From Leptolinea sp. (GTDB taxonomy: Bacteria > Chloroflexota > Anaerolineae > Anaerolineales > Anaerolineaceae): DNA of 42,056 nt. The position numbers and the translations under genes were made by a program. Below are positions 41,806 through 42,056 of the stretch, one piece after another. Location: assembly GCA_012798535.1 (NCBI GenBank), contig JAAZMZ010000032.1, positions 1-42,056 on the forward strand, read 5' to 3'. The notes under the pieces were generated by a model that saw only the letters and a list, made by a program, of their open reading frames with translations, did no database searches and was not told the origin of the DNA. How positions within the stretch are numbered: position 1 is the stretch's first letter; every line of letters starts with the position of its first letter.

Positions 41806-42056
41806 GTCGTTGCCGAATCATCTGGAGGAGATTTAAACGGATCGTAACCTCTAAAGACCGATCCTTGTGGATATAGACCTTCTCAACCAAAGTATTTACA
41901 ATCTTTCGTTTCAATTCAAATTGTTCAAGCCGTTCCTCATCTGTTTGAGGAACGGTATTTAATTCCAATAAACCGACCTTAAGATCAGCAAAATATTCCC
42001 GCGCATGTTCTTCCCACTGGTTGAGGGCAGACAGTAAAGATTGATCAGTTACCATC
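41654..42056 (-). CDS. C-terminal part of a serine recombinase, running off the window
   Basis: Reading from the right edge, EWEEHAREYFADLKVGLLELN-like sequence (QWEEHAREYFADLKVGL), then DEERLEQFELKRKIVNTL and VEKVYIHKDRSLEVTIRLNLLQMI, matching the extreme C-terminus of large serine (resolvase-type) recombinases. The 5' end is outside the window; the ATG at 42055 is probably internal. After LLQMIRQR the frame continues 150 bp antisense into the DUF35 gene, with no resemblance to the family, so the natural end may be lost or the element truncated. It could be a remnant or an active element boundary; which cannot be told here. Confidence 0.6.
   Translation of the reverse strand, partial: MVTDQSLLSALNQWEEHAREYFADLKVGLLELNTVPQTDEERLEQFELKRKIVNTLVEKVYIHKDRSLEVTIRLNLLQMIRQRPSADQVPQAGTYTRRSAYRAHSHLRGFCASPFRPACRCVVFLRPGRSTAR

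Overview
The window looks like a chromosomal segment from a Chloroflexota bacterium, most likely of the Anaerolineae type. This is inferred from gene content: secreted lipoproteins with Thr/Pro-rich linkers, a DUF3160 protein, archaeal-looking mevalonate genes, and ferredoxin-linked 2-oxoacid fermentation enzymes next to an ADP-forming acyl-CoA synthetase. No rRNA, tRNA or marker gene is present, so the assignment is moderate. Most genes have clear Shine-Dalgarno sequences. A few (the DtxR regulator at 36774, the response regulator at 21621) have a -10 box so close to the ATG that leaderless transcripts are likely.

Layout. 1-5.7 kb: 3' part of a GAF-GGDEF diguanylate cyclase, a HAD phosphatase, a zinc alcohol dehydrogenase, and an OmpR-type two-component pair facing a divergent proline-rich acidic protein. 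Four TTCT boxes spaced 10-11 bp lie between the pair and that protein. 5.7-12.2 kb: three exported proteins on the minus strand (discoidin-like lipoprotein, DUF3160/SH3 protein, 1029-residue beta-propeller lipoprotein). 12.3-18.2 kb: two cysteine-rich proteins facing each other, two tandem UbiA-type prenyltransferases (the second with degenerate Asp motifs), a 68-residue protein, and an ABC exporter half-transporter. 18.4-24.6 kb: a Phd/PIN toxin-antitoxin operon with promoter and operator, a three-gene LOG/TIGR04076/GNAT operon, a stand-alone AAA ATPase, and a second two-component system followed by a SIMPL-domain protein. 24.65-24.91 kb: a repeat patch with 25-bp tandem units.

24.9-31.7 kb is a catabolic block on the minus strand: Crp/Fnr regulator, class V aminotransferase, fused IorA-IorB indolepyruvate:ferredoxin oxidoreductase, and fused ADP-forming acyl-CoA synthetase. 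Read together, a 2-oxoacid is oxidised to an acyl-CoA plus reduced ferredoxin, and the acyl-CoA is then spent to make ATP. Two symmetric sequences sit at the promoters of this block. 31.8-33.3 kb holds MsrA, a GNAT enzyme and a DUF2568 membrane protein.

33.8-37.4 kb is a ferrous-iron operon (feoA-feoA-feoB plus a 56-residue FeoB-associated Cys-rich membrane protein) with a strong terminator, facing a DtxR-family repressor across a 16-bp perfect palindrome. 37.5-41.8 kb carries class II HMG-CoA reductase, archaeal-type HMG-CoA synthase, an SCP2/archaeal-type thiolase and a DUF35 zinc-ribbon/OB protein, i.e. the gene set of the archaeal thiolase-HMGS-DUF35 complex. The thiolase appears to lack its catalytic Cys and both catalytic His residues, the most striking anomaly in the window. 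Repeat units related to those at 24.7 kb separate it from the DUF35 gene. The right edge holds the C-terminal part of a serine recombinase running antisense into the DUF35 gene.
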